DNA of 64,000 nucleotides from Uloborus plumipes (GCA_038373865.1 JAXGGA010003058.1:1-64000), one strand, 5' to 3'. Positions 13,425-26,497 are shown, counted from the stretch's first letter. Notes: generated from the sequence alone by a model not told the origin. Translations and numbers: made by a program.

Positions 13425-16400
13425 TTATTGGAATGACTTATTTTTATTGCAAAAAATAATCTTTCCGTAACCAAAGTAATTTATACATCCGCATACGAAA
13501 CAAATTAAAAAAGGAAAAAAAAAAACATTACAAGATAATATATTCCTTAATATGATTTTGTAGCAACGGCTGGATCAAGTTAAATTAAATTTGGTACATG
13601 TACCTAAATGATTAATTTTATTTATCAATATGTGCTAAAAATTGTGCTTTTATGTAAAATATTAAATTAAATGGTGATTAACATGAAAACGACCCCCGTA
13701 CAATGAGAGGGTACATTATTTCCGATAAAATAACACTTTTAAAGCATCTCCAGCGTAAAACCTAAACTATTTGGTAATTTTGCAATAAAAAAAATTCAGT
13801 TAGAATACCAAAAATTGCGAACATCAATAAACATCTCAAACAAAAAGCCTCAAACTTAACGCATTCAAAAAAAATCAGTTGTTATATATTGAGAACGTAG
13901 TGAATAAAATATCCCATGCAGATTAATATAAAAGCACCACAAAACTTGAATTTCGTCTGAGAAATGCATAGTTCATCAAAGTTAGATTTCCTCCAGTGAG
14001 GGAAATAGCAATAGATCCCTCAATAAAATTTACCAAAACAACTTCCCGTGATCATGATTTCGGAAATATAGGCCACTATGCAGTAAAAGATGCCTATAAA
14101 AACAAAATTTGATTGCGTGGGATGGAACCACTCCATGCTATGCAGTAAGATTTTACGATCTACATACTACTTCTGTCTAATAAATGTGAGGCACAAAAGT
14201 GGCCGAGGAACCTTTTATTGTGTCTTGAAAGCACCAAGTGAAAAGACGGTTTATGTTTTCTATGTGTTATGAAAATAGTCTTATTTGTCCTTTGGGCATC
14301 GATGTGTTATCTTGTTAGGCATTTCTACATTATATTGTGAAACCACGAAGTATCATCTGAAAAATAAATCATAAACTTTTACCACCGAATTTTAATTAAA
14401 GTTATGATAGAAATATTTCTATATACATTATTATCTAGTCGTCTCGCCTTTTTTTAATGCATATGAAATCCTACGTGATGTTACTTCTGGTATAATCATT
14501 ACATTATAAAATAACGAATATTTTAACGTAATTGGGCATTAAAACTTTATGCTAGAAATTAAAAATTTCAACAACCCCTGACTCCGATTGCCGATCTCAT
14601 ATTAAAACTAACCTTGCTGGTCATAAAGATTTTTTAAGTCTAAATACATTTAGTTGTTTTCGAGAGGATATGGTAAACATGAAAAAGGAAAGATATCCTT
14701 ACTACTAAAATTTGCTATTTGAAAAAGTAAAATAAAGCGGGAAAATTGAAAATTCTAAGACTAAAATCAATTATAAGGATTCCTTTGTAACCAAATAGAA
14801 ACTGGCAACATTTTAACATTTTAAATTTTTGAGTATTCTTACCTTGTTGGCCAACAATGATATCGGTTTCCAATCCTGTAGATTTAAGTCTTTAGCCGCA
14901 TTTGCTAAAAAACGTTATCATGCGAGTTCTATTTTACAGGGAAGTTCCAACACACATTTTGTCAGAGGTAAAAAAAAAAAATCTTTATTTGGAGCGATTG
15001 TTTTAGATTTTCTAGTATGTTTTCACTTCGAAAATCGCTAAAAACGTATTAAAGGTTTTTCATTAATATATTTGTTACATAATGTAATCTGAAGACGCGA
15101 CCTAGCTAAGAACACTTTCGATCATTTCACCTTTCAAACAAAAAAAATCACAATCTGTCCATCCGTTTAGGCTATACGGTGCCGCAGAGAGATACACAGA
15201 TTCCTCAAACTTATAACTCCCTTCCTTGTTGCGTCCTGGGTTAAAAACAACGAACGAATAAAGTAACTAACAAAAGATTGCTGTAATAAACAGAGTTCTG
15301 TAATAAGTAGAATGAAAAACACTGTTCCGTTAAAATAATAATTCAAATTTTGTTGTGTAAATAATACAAAAGAAAAAGTTTGCATATTTTAATATTACTT
15401 TTCTTTTGATAAGCTCATTTCTTTTAAAATACTACATTGCTTTTTGAGGATTATGTTATGACATTTTGTAAATATTAAGATTTTGTGTGATGAATTTTAT
15501 AATGTATATTTATTTTGTGGTTGTGGTTATCTGCTCTGATTTTATTCTACTCTCAAATAAAGAAAAGTTTCCCCATAACTCTGCACTACATATCTTTTAA
15601 TAAAGTAGTATTACCGAAAAATACCTAAAAATCTGAACTCAAATGAAGTTTTCTAGAAACGGTAAAGTTTCTTCTTCAGTAACGCTGTTAAATTTACTTG
15701 TAAAGAAGCTGTATCGTTTCAAAACACATTATCTAAACGCAGTTCTCCAAAACTTTGCTGCCGCATATTTTTTTTTTTTTAACAGTGCAGTATGTAATAC
15801 ATTTTTTTTCTTATATAACGTTGTACTAGGGATGTACTGATTAATCGGCAGTACCGACTAATCAACCCTAACTGGTTTTTTTGCCAATTCTTTATAATCG
15901 AGCAAATTTTGTCGATTAATCGGTGGAAAGAATATTTTAATATATTAATTTTAAAGTACAACTTCACCAAGAAACTGTGATGAATATGTTTATGAACATT
16001 AAATACATGTAACTTTCTCTTCATAACAGGTATTTTTAATGAACTCTTATAATTTTTAAGTAGTAGTAGAGTAATTTTACTTGCGTTTTTAAATTTCTAT
16101 TCGCTTACTGTCACCTATTTCAGCCATAAACACTTAATGTTAAGAGTATTAAGGTAATCTTAACATTAAAGAGCACATGAAATTGAATCAAAGAAATGCG
16201 TCTTTAAATTTTCCCAATAAACAATTTCAGCATTTAATGCGATCATAAATACTTGGTAATGAAACAACATTTTGATATATGGTGATAATGCTTCTTCGCA
16301 TAGTATTGATCTGCAAAGAAATTATTCTGAGATTGTCGAATCGGAAGATTAAAGTTCTTTCCGAAAGATTCAATTTTGTTCGAAGTATTTTGTTAAATAA

Positions 16401-17295
16401 ACAGCTTATTTGTAATTAAGTACCAGCATCAGAAGTGTAGCTAATAAATTTAAATAAATTAATTAAGAAGCATTACCCTGCAATATTTTAAAGTCTGGAA
16501 ACATATTCTTACAGTAAATCATGTAAGAAAATAGAATAAATCGCTTTTAATTTTAGAAAAGGCATAAATAATCTTTTTAAAAAATGAAAATCATTTTTTT
16601 TCTCTCACAAATATCTTAGAAATATTCATTGATTTTTCTACTTTGGTCAATTCTCTGTAAACTCGTAATTCCCTATGCAGAAACTACCCGGGCATATTTT
16701 TTTTGACATCTGTGTATATCTGTAACACTGTTTCTCAGGAAATGATTCCATCACTTTTGTTCAAGTTAGAACCAATGGGTGTTCTGATAAATCATATGGA
16801 AAAGTCCCCTACCGTATTTCTAAGCAGGGGAATTTCTCTAGGAGACTGTATTTTCACTTAGTTGAGCAATGTCTGCAAAATAATTGGAACTTAATTAGTA
16901 ACAAAACTACCGATAAGATTAGACGCACATAATTTATACAATAAGTAATATGTTTCATACTTAAACTAATTAACATTAACGAAATCACTTATCAGAGAAA
17001 TGCTTTTGCAAAGACCAAGATGCATAATTTCGTCACAAATGTGTGTTTGAAACTAAACAAAGTGGGCTTTCAATTCCATTCTCAGCAACTTCACACAAGT
17101 TGCGTGTCACTTCATGTCAACAAATATTTGCAAGAGTAACAGCTTTTTTCTATTTTAAGTTTCATTTCTTGGCAGAAGACTGTTTGAAAAAACTCCAGAC
17201 AGCATTTACATGACAATATTAAATTTTAGATATACGTAACTAGACCTTATTTCATTAAAAAAATAGGGTGCATTATTATATTTTTATATAGTTAA
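13425..17295. other. No gene recognised
   Basis: Long A+T-rich stretch. Frames of 60-81 codons (for example near 14090, 14829, 15167 and 15643) are low-complexity and overlap on both strands. A hairpin-like GTTAAG/CTTAAC pair lies near 16138-16167. The start of a degraded repeat is annotated at 15834. Confidence 0.5.
15834..15925. repeat. ATTAATCGG palindrome, possible hAT-like end
   Basis: GATTAATCGG, five bases, then CCGACTAATC form a hairpin (15839-15863) just after TAGGGATGTACT. ATTAATCGG appears again at about 15914. A TAGGGATGT start resembles some hAT-type termini, but no opposite end was found. Confidence 0.35.
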
Positions 17296-17619
17296 CTAGC
17301 GGTACCCGCACGGCTTTGCCCGTGGTATAAAATTAAAAGTTCATTTGTAAAATAATTGATATAGCAGAAAAATGCTCTATTTTAGTTTTATTCAACTATA
17401 ATTCCTTTAAAGTGACATAAAGATCTGATATGGACCCACCACTACTTAATTTTACGTGTAAATTTCTTAGATGCCTTAAGTGCTAAAATAGTGCTTGGAG
17501 TGAGCAAGATAACAATTCAAACATTTGTATCCCTAGTTTGCAACGAAACAATGCAAAAAAATGTTTTACAATGATTAATCTCCTAAATATCGTCAATTTT
17601 AACATCATTCAGTGGATTT

Positions 17620-18140
17620 TTCGCAAAATATCGCCAACAGCGCCAAATTGAACCTAAATCAAAAAAAAAAAAAAAATCGCCAAATTGGCGTCAAATACTT
17701 GGCGATCAAAAGCTTGGCGATATATCGCCAAGTGGTCGCGCCAATTCATATTACTTTTGTTAACCAATTCATATCACCTTGCATTGAAAACACTGATTTA
17801 CCCGATAAATGGGGTGAAACTTCCCCTTGGAACATTCGAATGCAACTCCAAGGGAGATGCACAAAAATAAGCCAAAAGAGAAAATAAGAACAATTTTGTT
17901 GATAACAGAAACCAACTGAAATCTTACCAAAGTTTAAAAGAAGGAAGTTTTTTTTCCCTAGCTTAAAAAACAAAACAATACATTTTCCGAAATGAAACAC
18001 TTTAAAAAGAACGATGCAATATCGCGATTGGTACGATATTTGGTTAATCTGTGCTTTAGGTACCCTTTTCTCGCTAAATTGGCGATAGGCGCGCCAAGCG
18101 TGGTAACCCTAGCTATTTTGCGTAGTTGGCTTTTTGAAAA
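17620..18140. repeat. Block rich in TTGGCG / CGCCAA palindromes
   Basis: At least nine TTGGCG/CGCCAA words occur, several as palindromes: CGCCAAATTGGCG, TTGGCGATATATCGCCAA and GGCGCGCCAAGCG. The density is far above the A+T-rich background. The block may be one or more small inserted inverted-repeat elements within the Helitron, or subterminal binding-site repeats. Confidence 0.55.
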
Positions 18141-18358
18141 CGCGCCAAGCAGGGGCCCAAAGCATCTTCTCCGGGAAAAAGACAGGGTTGCCAGAGAATT
18201 GGAACAAAAAAATACTACGCCTCCTCTAAAAAAAATTTTACAAATACTACTGTTTCCAAACGTTGCCAAAATCAATGTTGCTGAAATGCGAAATCTATGA
18301 AAATGAAAAAAAAAAAAATCCGCCAAATCTTTTAATTAAGTCATTAGTATATTGAAAA

Positions 18359-18444
18359 CAGGGTTGCCAGAAAAATACTACGCTCCTTATTTGGGCCGAA
18401 AAAATACTACCGTAGAATCAAAAATACTACTTCTGGCAACCCTG
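18359..18444. mobile_element. 86-bp hAT-like MITE
   Basis: The ends are exact inverted repeats, CAGGGTTGCCAGAA and TTCTGGCAACCCTG. AAAATACTAC motifs occur inside in direct and inverted form. CAGGG termini are typical of hAT elements. The expected 8-bp duplication is not evident (ATTGAAAA and GAAAAGAA). A diverged relative begins near 18183 (CAGGGTTGCCAGAGAATTGG) with the same AATACTACGCCTCCT sequence. Confidence 0.65.
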
Positions 18445-19190
18445 GAAAAGAACGAAACAAAAATAAGTATGAGCACGTAACCATAGTAACAGAATGAAAA
18501 GTTGATTTCCGTTGATAAAATAATTCATTTTATCTCTCTTTTCAAACAAATTTTATTCTAGAGCTCAACCATTTTAGAATCGTTTGGCTTGCTTTACTGA
18601 AGGTAAGCCTTGAATTCCGGGATTGTAAAAACAATTGCTACAGCTCTCCTGAGGATTGTAGAAACTTCGAAAAAACTTCATTTTGTGCAGAAAATTTCAA
18701 GCTTTCGAATGACATAAGACTTGAAAATGTGTATGATATATTTCTTCCCTATTTTATCGAATTTCCGCTAAGAATTCGAATAGAAAAAGAACGAAATGGA
18801 ATTTTCGAAAAATCGCTTCGAGGTGCAAAACTACATGCTACAAACTAATTTTGTGCCAAGTGGCATGAAAATCGACCGAACGGTTTTGGCGCTACACGCG
18901 TAACAGACAGACAGACAGAAAGAAAGATACCCACCTTCAGCTTTATTATTAGTAGAGATTGCCAAATTTATGCGTTTTAGTAGTTTTTTTTTAATATTAC
19001 TCCTGAGTGTTAGTGTATAGGATCGGGACAATAAGGAGACTGTGTTTTCAGGACTAATTAAACATTTTTTATCTCTCCAAATACAATTGTTCTATAAAAT
19101 TTTAGTGCTTTACTTGACATAAGAGAAGTAATTCCTTCATTACCTTTTATTATTTTTAAAATACTCGGTCCACACGGCCCCATTATGAAT

Positions 19191-19450
19191 GGAAGATCTC
19201 GGGAAATGAAGGGGTTATGTGACAAAACAGACATTGCGAGTAATTAAAGTTCAAAGTTTTGTTGTTACAGTTGTTGCAGCTTCTTTGTTTTCTGGTTTTT
19301 TCGTTAGTATGCGTATGAAATTGGTCTAATGATATCTACTTTTTGATGTACCAAGTTTTATTTGCTTACCTGTATACATTGCTTACAACTGTCCAGTGTT
19401 AATTTTTTAAATGTACCATAGCCCCTTTATCCTCCAAGGCCTTCAATTTA
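19191..19450 (-). mobile_element. MITE, family copy 2, inverted
   Basis: Reverse-orientation copy of the element at 13155-13424. On the minus strand it reads TTGAAGGCCTTGGAGGATAA, then AGGGGCTATG, with the shared interior CAAATAAAACTTGGTACATC. The two copies differ by many small changes, so they are old. No coding sequence is present. Confidence 0.8.
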
Positions 19451-20764
19451 GAGAAAAACGCTCATGTCTAGCTCTTTAATGCTAACACATTTTAAGTATC
19501 TGCATTATTCTTCAGAGAAAAAGAACGCCAGATGTTCAAAGAAACTTCCTTTAGAAAAAAAAAATCTCCCAACTATTGTTTTGTCGTTTGTTTAGCACTT
19601 TTGAAAGAAAAATGTATCCAAGATATTCCTAACATAAATAAATGATAAAGACAGGCATAGAAAAGACAAAATGGCTTTATATACTCCATTGATTTAATGG
19701 TCTCTTCGTCCATACATTTAATGGAATACTCGAGGGATAAAAGCGCTGCTTTGTGGCCGTGGTTATCAACCATTCTCAACGGAGGATTAAAGTTGCAATA
19801 CCACTTCATTTAACAACATCACGTAGAGCAGTTTTCTTCCAGCCTAAATGAAAGAAAAAGTCCCCACATAGAGATTTTCATTCTTTTATGGGATTTATAT
19901 TATGACAAAATAAGTAATATCCTTAGACTTTTTTTTGCTGAATGGGCAAGGATTACAGGATGCTATCGTTCACTTTGCAAAATGGCAATTTAAGGTATAA
20001 ATATGTGTGTTCTTCTTGGGAAGTAATGTGGTAGATTATTGAGCCTGTGTATACAAAGTTTTCCCTAAGGAGTACTTTCACTTAAAATGGAGTGATTTTC
20101 TTTGTAACTCTATTGTTACTTTGAAAAAAAAAACGATTTTTTTTACTCCTAGTTTGTGGTATGATGTTTCAAAACGTGGTTATGTGTAGAATATAAAAGT
20201 TTAAATGAGCTTAAAAGTTGAAAAAAGATGAAATTTTGTTATAACTGAAAAATCTTTACATTCAGTTTTGTTAAAATATTTTGATTTAAATGTCAAAGCG
20301 GATATTGAATACTAAAGTAGTAGTTTTTGAACAAAAAAAGCGTTCAATGTCTGCATTTTTTACTTTTTAGTGTTTTGGAACAATTGCTATATTTTTGGAA
20401 TTTCATTAAAAATGCGATTTAATATAATCTCAATATAAATATTTGCGCAGATTTATTTGTATGGACAAGCTAAACTGCGAAATTGTTGTTAAATTATGTT
20501 CATGCTATCGAAGAAGAACTATTTTTTTATTTTCGATTGCATCAGTATCCCTAGTCTCTACAACAGACGTTTTACAAATTTAAATAAACACTTTAGACAG
20601 TACTATTTTTAGTACTTCCCCTCCTTTATATGATTTTTCTTGAGTTTGAGCTTTATATCATCTTACTATTTTAATTTTATAATATATTTCTGTGTTGCTA
20701 ATTGTTATGATGGATAAATGTCCTTATTGAAACAAATGGGTCTACCTCTTAGTTTTATCACATA
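19451..20764. other. No gene recognised
   Basis: A+T-rich DNA with a 78-codon minus frame (19573-19809) that shows no known motif. Confidence 0.5.
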
Positions 20765-21570
20765 CACTGCAAAAATAAACCGTTGTTTTTACAGTATAAT
20801 ACTGGCAGCCGAGGCCCCAATTTAAAACTGTAGAATGCACACTAGTAAACTGTAAAGCTAACAATTTAACAGTTTCCTACTATAAAGTTGTTTATTGCAG
20901 TAACATTTAGCTGTATTATACTTTAAAAAACACTGCATAATAGTGGCAGCAGAGGTTCCAGTTTAAAACCGGAAAATGCACGGAAATAAATTGTTGAATG
21001 GGGGAGTTTCCTTCAGTCAAAAGTACTACTTTTTGTTACTGAAATTGATAGAATGATATAAAAAAATAACATACTTTAATTTTCCCAACAGTTTATTTTT
21101 TAATTTTTTTTAAAATACCCTACCTTTAAAACAGGGCGTGGTTTTTGTGACGTCAGTGGTGCATTTAACAGCTCTCTTTCCAATAATAACAGCATTTTGC
21201 TTGACTTGAGTTGTCCAATCGCAGGAATTGGTGACGTCACGACCTTTGTCATCTCACTACAATCAATTAGATTTCGCGCTTACGTGCACCACTGACGTTA
21301 TGCGCAGATATTTTTTATTCGGAATAGCATCTGCGCACCGGTTAAAATAATTCGTAAAAAATATATAACTGTGTCAAAAAATTTAAAAAAAATGGTCCAT
21401 TCCTTTGTTTTGAAGCCTGTTCTTTCAGAAAAAAATACTTTCGAAATTTCGGAAACTCCTCCATTGGCAATTTTGCAGTTCATTACTGTAAAATTAGCAT
21501 TTTTTTTATTGTTAATTACTATAAAATTAGCTGTATTATATTGCAAAAACATCATTCACTTTTTACAGTG
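20765..21570. mobile_element. TIR element, CACTGCAAAAA...TTTTTACAGTG, 806 bp
   Basis: The element is flanked by TA (20763-20764 and 21571-21572). The left end is CACTGCAAAAATAAAC and the right end, reversed, is CACTGTAAAAAGTGAA. Inside, a unit of about 139 bp is repeated in tandem (CTGGCAGCCGAGGCCCCAAT at about 20806 and a diverged copy at 20945). A second inverted pair, GACGTCAGTGGTGCA (about 21150) with TGCACCACTGACGT (about 21284), suggests a nested element. Related to the fragment at 1-263. No transposase was found. Confidence 0.72.
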
Positions 21571-21572
21571 TA

Positions 21573-22179
21573 GCTTGAAATAGTGAAACGTACTACATTA
21601 GTTAATAGAAGAGACTTTTCTTTCGTTTTTTATAAAATTACAATTCACTTTTTTTTAAAAGTTATGTTTCAAAATTAGTTTTCAAACTTGAAGTATTTCT
21701 AATAACTATCAGGTAAATCGTTAAAGAAATATAATTCTCAATAAAACTCCTTATATAAAGAGCAAATTGATTTCCTCTACTTAATAATTTAATTATTTTC
21801 CCTAAAATTCTAGTACCCGAGTAACAATCATGCTTAATCTTTTATTCACACAGGAACTGAAGTCTCTTCCTTGGTAACTGACTTGTTAACACAAATTTCC
21901 ATTGTAAATATCTTGCATATGAACTAAGGGATGAAGGAAAATTGAAATTTAGTGTACAAACAGAAGGACCTTCAACGATCGGTTATGCGTGATTAATAGC
22001 CTGTTATAGCACATACACTTAAAACGTAATATAATAAGTTGAGTATGTGATGTAACGATATTACAAACATAAGATTTAGTAACTGCATTTTTATCAAGCA
22101 CGGTGGAATTCAAAGTTTCGTAATCTTTGAGAATTTTCTTAAGCAAATATTTTCTATAGGTTTAAACATATTAAGGTAG
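21573..22179. other. No gene recognised
   Basis: A+T-rich DNA without repeats or coding signal that I can identify. Confidence 0.5.
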
Positions 22180-22496
22180 GCAGTAGCGTAGTTACCGGAG
22201 GGTGGCGATCCGCCCCTGGTAAAACCCGTCTGGGGCGTGACACACCCGGAGCGGTCCAAAAAAAAAAGAAAAAAGAAAAAAAAAGAGAAGGAAGAAAAAG
22301 AAAAAAAACGAAAAGGAAAAAGAAAAAAACCAATATTTACTCTGTAAAACGAAGAAGCGTTACTATGGTGGTGGGGGGGGGGGGTAACCGGGTTATACCC
22401 CCTGAAGTTACACAAAAATGGTTTCAAACACTTTGGGGGGGGGGTGTCACCACGAATTACTTTCCCAGGTGACACCCTTGCTAGCCACGCCACTGC
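22180..22496. mobile_element. hAT-like MITE with G-rich interior
   Basis: The left end is GCAGTAGCGTAG and the right end, reversed, is GCAGTGGCGTGGCTAG. GGTAG occurs immediately outside on both sides, a possible partial target duplication. CAGTGGCGTAG-type ends are familiar from arthropod hAT-like elements (recalled, not searched). The interior holds an A/G-only stretch (about 22257-22330) and two G runs of about 10-12. A 153-codon minus frame crosses the element but is low-complexity Ser/Phe and is not a protein I recognise. Confidence 0.65.
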
Positions 22497-25400
22497 GGTA
22501 GATATACTAAAATAACACACAAAATATCGAATATTTTTATTTAAGATTAGGTTTGAGTTTATGCATGTCATCCAAAACTTGATTGTGATAAACCAAAAAT
22601 GAATTATTTAGGTTGCGTGACTTTCACAGGTTATATTGTGCATATATCTGGTATCAACATATAAAGAGAAAACAAAACGCGTTTCAGTCTTTATTAGACC
22701 CACGTTGAACTAACAAAGGTTGAAACTGTTTTGGAGAACAAAATCTAAACCATCCCTATACAGAGGCGAGGGAAAATAATTCATTTTTAATTGAAATTTA
22801 AGTCTTCGTTATTATGCCCCATTAAAAAAAACTGAAACGCTTCTTAAAAGCACAGAAACTGAGAACGGTTCAAAACCATTAAATACCAAACTAATAGAAC
22901 TCAGTATAAATTAAGATACATTTCTTCGACTTAAAATACTTTTTTTCATTTTCCGGACTGCTCGTATAAGTTGAAAAGGTTGGGTTAAAAGATAAAAACT
23001 GTTTGTCACTTTTTCTGTCTGCCGTCAATTCCCGATTAAGATAATTGTAAATAAAACGACCAAAAAAGGAAAAACCCGGTTTTATTTATTTGATAGATAA
23101 TGTTTTCATTCAACATTGAGTAGTTTAAATATGATAAATCTTGAAAAATAAATATAATTAAATATTAAAAGAAAATATTAACGTCTTTTTCCTTTACACG
23201 TCGTTTTCATTAGGTCACAATTAGTTTGCATTAAATTCAAGGCTCTTACCTCTCTCTAAAATTCGAAAAGGTTTTTTTTAATTATTTTTTCTTAAATTTC
23301 TACTAAGGGATAGAATTTCCTGAGGCATGAAAAATTAAGCAAAAGAGAAAAAAATTATCCTACTTTTTTGTTAAAACAATAGTGAAAAATTCAATAGTTC
23401 TATTAAATTCATTTTATTTGATTCAATCCATAATGCTGCACGTCTTATGACTGTATCTCTTTTTGACCAATAGTGAGAAAAATTTTAAATTAATGAAATA
23501 CAAAAAGCAATCACGATTTCTATTTAATCTCGTTTGACCTTAGATGTCATTGTGGTTCCATTTTCAGACTGAACACGGAGCCTGTCTGCCTGTTAACCCT
23601 ACACTGCATAGCGTTGCCAATTGGATACATGGACTATTTTTCCTTACTACCATGCATAAGGCAACTCAAGCATAAAAAGCAAGTATTAGGTATCTTTAAA
23701 GCAAATAAAACCATCTCTCCTCAAATTTAGTTTTTTTTTTAAAAATGTGTTTCTATGTTTTCTTATTACACTAAAAAACATATATATGTCTTTCAAAGAA
23801 CAAAAAATCATGCAGTGTAGGGTTAACTTTGTCTTGGTGCAGGTCCTCCTCTGGTCCTTGGGTTCCGACCCTCTTGCTTGGAGGCATCCATGTCCTACAC
23901 ACACACACACACACACACGTACAAACGCCTGCCTATACACATACATATACGCCAGCATATACACACACCTATCGCTACTCGTAATTGCGAAGCACAAAAT
24001 TTGAATTCAAGGTGTCAAAATTCTATTAACTATTAATTTTAAAAAAATAATTAACCACTGCTATGTACAAATTATGAATGATTTTTTTTTATACCTTATT
24101 GCTAGAAATATGCAAGCCAGGATTTTCTTTAAAAGTATGCTGAACTTAGTATTATTTGTAGTCTAAAGCTATTGCATAATATATTGCAATCATTGATTAT
24201 ACTTTCTAGAGTCTTTAAAAAAACATTTTTATAAAAATGCATTAGTAAGGTTACCTTTAATTTCTAAGAACCCAAGTTAGCTGTTAATGTTTTAATTATA
24301 AGTCGTTTTTATTCATATGTCGCTTCACATAAGTTCTTAAATACGTATACACAATATTTTATTGCATTTATAAATCATCTGTAAATCCAGCAGGATTTTT
24401 TTCTAAAAAACGTTTATTGAACAACTCAAAAACATTTTAGTTTTGCTTATGTGGGAGATACGACAAAGACAATTGATTTAAAAAACTATTAATCATATGG
24501 TTTTTAACGTAGAAAAATGGAGAATATTTCAATAACTTGAAAATAATTTCTCAATCGATTATCAAATACAATATATTTTAAATAAGATGTAATAGCAATA
24601 ATTAAATGAGTATGTTTATACTAACAAGTACACTACTTATTAAAATGTTTTAAGCAACTAAAACGCGATATACCCTTTACAAATTTTCCCCATCTTGCAT
24701 ACTAAAATAAATCGAAAATAACATCATCCTCTCAAAAAGAGCTCTAAACATTTAATTTTACGTGAAATTCCGAACATAATTGAAAATTCATCTCCGCTTT
24801 CCTGTTTTACCATCCATTACGTGAGGGGTTTTAGTTTGAAAGTATACAGACTTCCGCTCAAAAGATCAACAAAAATGTGCGGTTTAACGCGAATGCAGTA
24901 TTTTATCAATTTTTGAGAGCTAAAATGCAAATTGATGTGGATCACGAAGCCATTTTGGGGAAGGAATTGCCTCTGCGAGAGTTTTTCTTTTTGATTCGGT
25001 TAAACCCTATTTTTACGAAATAAGGGAGCATAAAATGCAAATGAACGCGGTTCCTGGCGATGCATACTGGTTAAATATTTTATGTGTAAAGTCACAAATC
25101 AAACGATTTAATGTGAAACTGTTACAAATGTTTTCTTTGTATCAATCTGAGAATTAAAGAGAAAGAAATAAAAGGTAATGCATTTCTTTAAAGAACAGCT
25201 GTTTTATTTTGATTCCAGAGAACTATTTGATTTTTAAAATGCATACTGGCCTCTTAAACTCTATGTATTATGTCAGTTGTTTGGTTTCGAAGAAATGTGC
25301 TAAACTAAAACAATTGCTTGGGGATTAATGAAATGCATTTGTTTATATTTGAATGAATGGCTTTGTCACAAAATTTGTAAATATGTGGTATTTTCAGGTA

Positions 25401-26052
25401 TTTAATACAAAATAGTCTAAATTTACATTCTAATCTGTTAATTTTTCCTCAAAATTAACGTACTTTTTGAAGTTTCGTTTGTATTTTGTAGTTTCGGCTT
25501 TCGCAGCAGATAGCATGCAAGTCTATCGGCTTAAAGTAGATTTGACTAAGTTGGCAACAATTTTCAGCAAGTTTTTGTACCAAAGTTTTTGTTATTTAGA
25601 GACTTATGGATAGCTTAAAAATTCCCAGATCATAAAGATTATAAATAAAAGCTGATCCATATTTAAAAGTAATTTGAATCAAGGAGAGCTGTTGTTCTGC
25701 TCTGATATGAAAACATTCTGATATGATCTGCCTTGGTGTTTTATTGTATTTGGATATAAGTACTTGCTTACTATTGGGCCTACGAGTATGTTTTTTTTTT
25801 TTTTTTTTTAATGTTTGCATAACTAATGATTTTTACAACAATTCTAAAGACGTTATTAGTAAGTAATCTAAAGGGACTTACTACTATGTTCCAAGGAAAA
25901 AATATTTTATTGGCAAAAATAAAAAAAGCTAAAGCTATGGCGAGTGTATAACTGTGCTGTTAAAATTTATCCATAATTGTTCGCTACAGATTAATATTTA
26001 TCTTTAATTCTGCGGTTTCTTAATATTTAATTAAATAATACCTGATTATAAT
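22497..26052. other. No gene recognised
   Basis: Long A+T-rich stretch with an (AC)n tract at 23896-23918 and a T run at 25792-25809. Overlapping frames on both strands around 23686-24004 depend on the AC tract. Confidence 0.5.
23896..23918. repeat. (AC)n microsatellite
   Basis: About eleven AC units. Confidence 0.95.
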
Positions 26053-26139
26053 ACGAGGGTTCTTTTTTTTCAACCTCCGTTAGGCTATAAAAAATAAACG
26101 GATTCAAATACAAAAAATATTTTATTATCAAAAAAAAGG

Positions 26140-26480
26140 TACAATGCTCTACAATTCTCTACCTAATCAACTTAACGATTGAAGCATTTATTATATCTGT
26201 AAACAAGCTTCATAATATCCTCCTCGTAGAATGTTGCCGCCAATGATTGAAAGTAAGTTGTGACGGTGTCTTTGGCTTCCACGACACTTTGGAAGCACGA
26301 TGCCTCCAAGGGGTCTCCAAGTCCCTGATTTAGTTCAGGAAACAGATGAAAGTCACTTGGTGCTCAGTCGGAACTTTATGGTGGGTGTTCAAAAATGTCC
26401 CATTGAAATTGCTGGAGGAACAGTTGTGTTACACGAGCGCTATGATGACGGCCATTGCCATGCCCCCAAGCAGGGGGGCA
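26140..26480 (-). pseudogene. Mariner transposase C-terminal part (broken)
   Basis: The minus-strand translation reads WDIFEHPP, stop, SSD, stop, APSDFHLFPELNQGLGDP. This corresponds to the mariner block EHPPYSPDLAPSDFHLF, which carries the last catalytic Asp of the DD34D triad. Two in-frame stops (TAA for the usual Tyr, TGA for the usual Leu) and downstream frame changes inactivate it. The region after the middle segment matches the inverted copy on the plus strand. Confidence 0.78.
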
Positions 26481-26497
26481 TGGCAATACACATCACC

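Larger units (their letters stand above)
17296..18958 (-). mobile_element. Helitron, minus strand, 1,663 bp
   Basis: Read on the minus strand, the element starts A|TCTCTACTAATAATAAAG at 18958 and passes a CTGTCTGTCTGTCTG tract. It ends in the hairpin CACGGGCAAAGCCGTG, nine bases, then CTAG followed by T at 17296. Start TC, pre-terminal hairpin, terminal CTAG and insertion between A and T all agree with a Helitron. No Rep/helicase frame is readable, so it is non-autonomous. It has itself been invaded by the small hAT-like MITE at 18359 and contains the TTGGCG-rich block at 17620-18140. Confidence 0.82.

Noticed and set aside
17612..18326. Overlapping frames of 91-122 codons on both strands
   Set aside because: They coincide with the TTGGCG palindromes and the Helitron body; no similarity to Rep or helicase.
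22110..22571. 153-codon minus frame, Ser/Phe/Pro-rich
   Set aside because: Runs through A/G-only and G-run sequence of a hAT-like MITE; low complexity with no domain.
23686..24004. 103- and 85-codon opposing frames
   Set aside because: Depend on an AC microsatellite; no domain.
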